A stretch of 26,396 bases of DNA. Source: RGIG8745 sp964554265 (GTDB lineage: Bacteria > Bacteroidota > Bacteroidia > Bacteroidales > Bacteroidaceae). The translations under genes and the position numbers were made by a program. Below, in pieces: positions 24,453-26,396 of this stretch. The DNA is taken from the NCBI GenBank assembly GCA_964554265.1, contig CAZKOB010000032.1:1-26396 (forward strand), read 5' to 3'. Under the pieces are notes generated by a model. The model was given only the letters and a program-made list of their open reading frames with translations. It was not told the origin of the DNA and did not search any database. Positions within the stretch are counted from its first letter, which is position 1. Each line of letters opens with the position of its first letter.

Positions 24453-25979
24453 ATGATGAATTTTGTTATAACATTTTTCTTTTTTCTATTTTTCGTGTTT
24501 CCCTTATCTTCGCAGGTCCGTATGGATGAAACGGACTATTGTGAAGACGATGCCGATTCTGTTGCTGTTGATTTTGCGGAACCGGATTTTTCTGTTGCCT
24601 ATAGTATTGTTCCGGAAGATACGTTGCGCCCTTGGGCCGTTTGTCTCAGGGATAGGCTTGGTGTTCTTGCCGATGAGGCCGATGAAGCTTATTATACAAC
24701 AGGCATATGCGTGTATGACCTTACTGGCGATTCGCTTCTTTTTGGGTATAATCAGCATAAAGCCATGCGTCCTGCTTCGACACAAAAAATTATCACTGCG
24801 ATAGCTGCTTTGTCTGTTCTTGGCGCTGATCACCAATACCGGACTCGTGCTTATTATGTGGGAAATATTTCTTCCGACAGCACTTTGCATGGCGACATTT
24901 ATGTTGTTGGAGATTTTGACCCGGCTTTTTCCTATTCCGATATGCAGGAACTTGCCGATGCTGTAACGGAGCTTGGGGTCAAGCGTATTGTGGGGCGTGT
25001 GTATGGAGATGTCAGCATGAAGGACAGCCTCTATTTTGGCAATGGATGGTGTTGGGACGATGCCCCTTCAGAAGTGGAGGCTTATCTTTCGCCTCTTGTT
25101 TTCAATCGCGGTTGTGCAACAGTTGAAGTGGTAGGCGGTAAACCGCAATTTTCCATACCTACAAGTTTTATGAAGTTACAGGACAGAACGGGGAGACCCG
25201 GAAATTTTAAAGTGACCCGTAATTGGATTCATGGAGGTAATACTTTTGTTGCATCCGGTAAGCCTGTGCGTAACGGCAGGAAGACAATAAGTGTGTATCG
25301 CCCTGAGCTTTATTTCCTGTGTACGCTGAGTGAGTTGTTGTGTGAAAGAGGTGTGGAATTTGTGCGTGATACAGGTAAGCCAAGAGCGGTGCCTATAGAT
25401 TCGCTGTATGCATTAAAAATGCTTCCTCCTCTTTCTACTCCCTTTTATACATGCACCCGTACCATTGAGCAGATATTGCAGAGGATGATGAAGAAAAGCG
25501 ACAATCTGTACGCGGAGTCTATGTTCTATCAGCTTGCGTCTGTCAATTCCGTACATTGGGCCTCATGGAAGGATGGGGCTCGTCAGGTAGAGAATGTGAT
25601 ACATAAAGCAGGAGGTTCGACTGCGTATGTGGAGGTTGCAGACGGAAGTGGTGTCTCTCTGTATAATTATATCAGTCCGCAGACGGAAGTTGCTATGTTG
25701 CGTTATGCTTTCAGCGATCCTGCCATTTATCGTGTGTTGCTCCCCTCATTGCCTGTTGCCGGCATGGATGGTACCTTGTCCGAACGTATGAAGAAGGGGA
25801 CAGCGTATGGCAATGTGCGGGCCAAAACCGGTACTGTCAGCGGTGTTTCGTGTCTTGCCGGATATTGTACCGCCTCTAATGGAAATATTCTTGCATTCTC
25901 GATAATGAATAATGGACTGATGAAGGCTTCTACAGGAAGGCACTTCCAGGATCGGGTATGTCAGGAACTGACGAGATAG
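24453..25979 (+). CDS. dacB: D-alanyl-D-alanine carboxypeptidase/endopeptidase (PBP4, S13)
   Basis: A 508-residue penicillin-binding protein of the S13 family with a signal peptide (hydrophobic to about residue 19). The three active-site motifs are present: S109-T-Q-K112 (PASTQKIITA), S349-D-N351 (KKSDNLYAES) and K458-T-G460 (RAKTGTVSG). The long insert between the first two is characteristic of PBP4/DacB. It trims or cuts peptide cross-links in peptidoglycan in the periplasm. Residues 20-60 are an acidic low-complexity linker. Two in-frame ATGs (24453, 24456) are possible starts, differing by one residue. It follows the PH-like gene by 44 bases. No clear terminator is seen before repeat copy D. 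Confidence 0.93.
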   Translation: MMNFVITFFFFLFFVFPLSSQVRMDETDYCEDDADSVAVDFAEPDFSVAYSIVPEDTLRPWAVCLRDRLGVLADEADEAYYTTGICVYDLTGDSLLFGYNQHKAMRPASTQKIITAIAALSVLGADHQYRTRAYYVGNISSDSTLHGDIYVVGDFDPAFSYSDMQELADAVTELGVKRIVGRVYGDVSMKDSLYFGNGWCWDDAPSEVEAYLSPLVFNRGCATVEVVGGKPQFSIPTSFMKLQDRTGRPGNFKVTRNWIHGGNTFVASGKPVRNGRKTISVYRPELYFLCTLSELLCERGVEFVRDTGKPRAVPIDSLYALKMLPPLSTPFYTCTRTIEQILQRMMKKSDNLYAESMFYQLASVNSVHWASWKDGARQVENVIHKAGGSTAYVEVADGSGVSLYNYISPQTEVAMLRYAFSDPAIYRVLLPSLPVAGMDGTLSERMKKGTAYGNVRAKTGTVSGVSCLAGYCTASNGNILAFSIMNNGLMKASTGRHFQDRVCQELTR

Positions 25980-26100
25980 TATGGCATCTCGGAGATGGAA
26001 TGTTCTGCTCTGCTGTGTGCAGCTTGTAGTCTTGTGCCTCCTGTTTATGCTGCCTTCATCTCTTTCTTTTTTTTGTAAATTCAGATGATCGGTAATTGAA

Positions 26101-26396
26101 ATTCTTCTTTCTTTTTGACACTAAGTCCATTTGTTGCGGACGGAGTCTTATTAACATAATTAAGATTCGTTTGCATTCTGCTGATGGCTGAGATTTTGAA
26201 GCTTTATTGATAAGTAATTGATAATCAACAAAATTATGTTTTGGTGAAACTGCGCAGTTTTAGGTGCAAGAAGTATAGGTTGAGACAAAAATAGGAAATG
26301 TTGATAATCAGCAAGTTATAAAATTTATTGTCCAAGACTCCTGTTTTTCACAGCCAAAATCCATCTTTGTTTTTCATGGCATTGAAAAATCCGATT
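26101..26396 (-). repeat. Dispersed non-coding repeat, copy D (cut by window edge)
   Basis: Same orientation as copy A. It starts abruptly near TTCTTCTTTCTTTTTGACAC (26102 on) about 120 bases after dacB, without the extra right-end sequence of copies B and C. It holds GATAATCAACAA (26220-26231) and GATAATCAGCAA (26303-26314), 83 bases apart, a perfect AAACTGCGCAGTTT palindrome near 26250 and the CCATCTTTGTTTTTCATGGC block. The window ends before the inverted-repeat region. No gene is seen between 25980 and the edge. Confidence 0.85.

Overview
The window looks like chromosomal DNA from a member of the Bacteroidales, most likely Prevotella-like; genus confidence is only moderate. The support is threefold. 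The gene families are typical of the order: a RagB/SusD C-terminus, a DUF4369-type thioredoxin lipoprotein, a YifB ATPase and a long nucleoside kinase. Several genes have Bacteroidetes promoters of the TTTG-N19-20-TAnnTTTG type. Shine-Dalgarno sites are weak and A-rich.

Layout. 1-859 is a non-coding dispersed repeat (copy A). 1008-7725 is a leftward run of six genes: O-methyltransferase, rbfA, a LolC/E-type permease, an OmpA/TPR lipoprotein, a thioredoxin-fold lipoprotein and yifB. After a 356-base spacer come leftward GNAT acetyltransferase and aroQ, divergent from rightward xerD. Repeat copy B (10222-11222) separates xerD from the convergent nucleoside kinase gene and is bracketed by two copies of a 45-base terminator segment. 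A Na/Pi cotransporter runs rightward (13016-14722). 14924-18165 holds three tRNA genes (Arg-CCT, initiator Met-CAT, Leu-CAA) around one large lipoprotein gene that joins an unusual N-terminus to a SusD-like C-terminus and has no SusC partner. Repeat copy C (18280-19243) follows, then leftward nadB and an M16 zinc peptidase, then a rightward pair: a small PH-like membrane protein and dacB (PBP4). Copy D runs off the right edge.

The genes are mostly housekeeping: ribosome maturation (rbfA), chromosome dimer resolution (xerD), shikimate and NAD synthesis (aroQ, nadB), envelope functions (permease, OmpA/TPR lipoprotein, dacB, M16 peptidase) and phosphate uptake. I see no CRISPR array, phage, defence island or transposase.

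The least explained material is the repeat family. Four copies, two in each orientation, lie in gene-free DNA. Three features suggest selection on structure rather than coding: (i) a 26-base inverted repeat around a 24-base core that is inverted in copy A relative to B and C; (ii) a second hairpin whose stem covaries between copies; (iii) two GATAATCA-type motifs 83-84 bases apart whose variable flank changes mostly in step within each copy. Copy C also carries a nested GC-rich palindrome.
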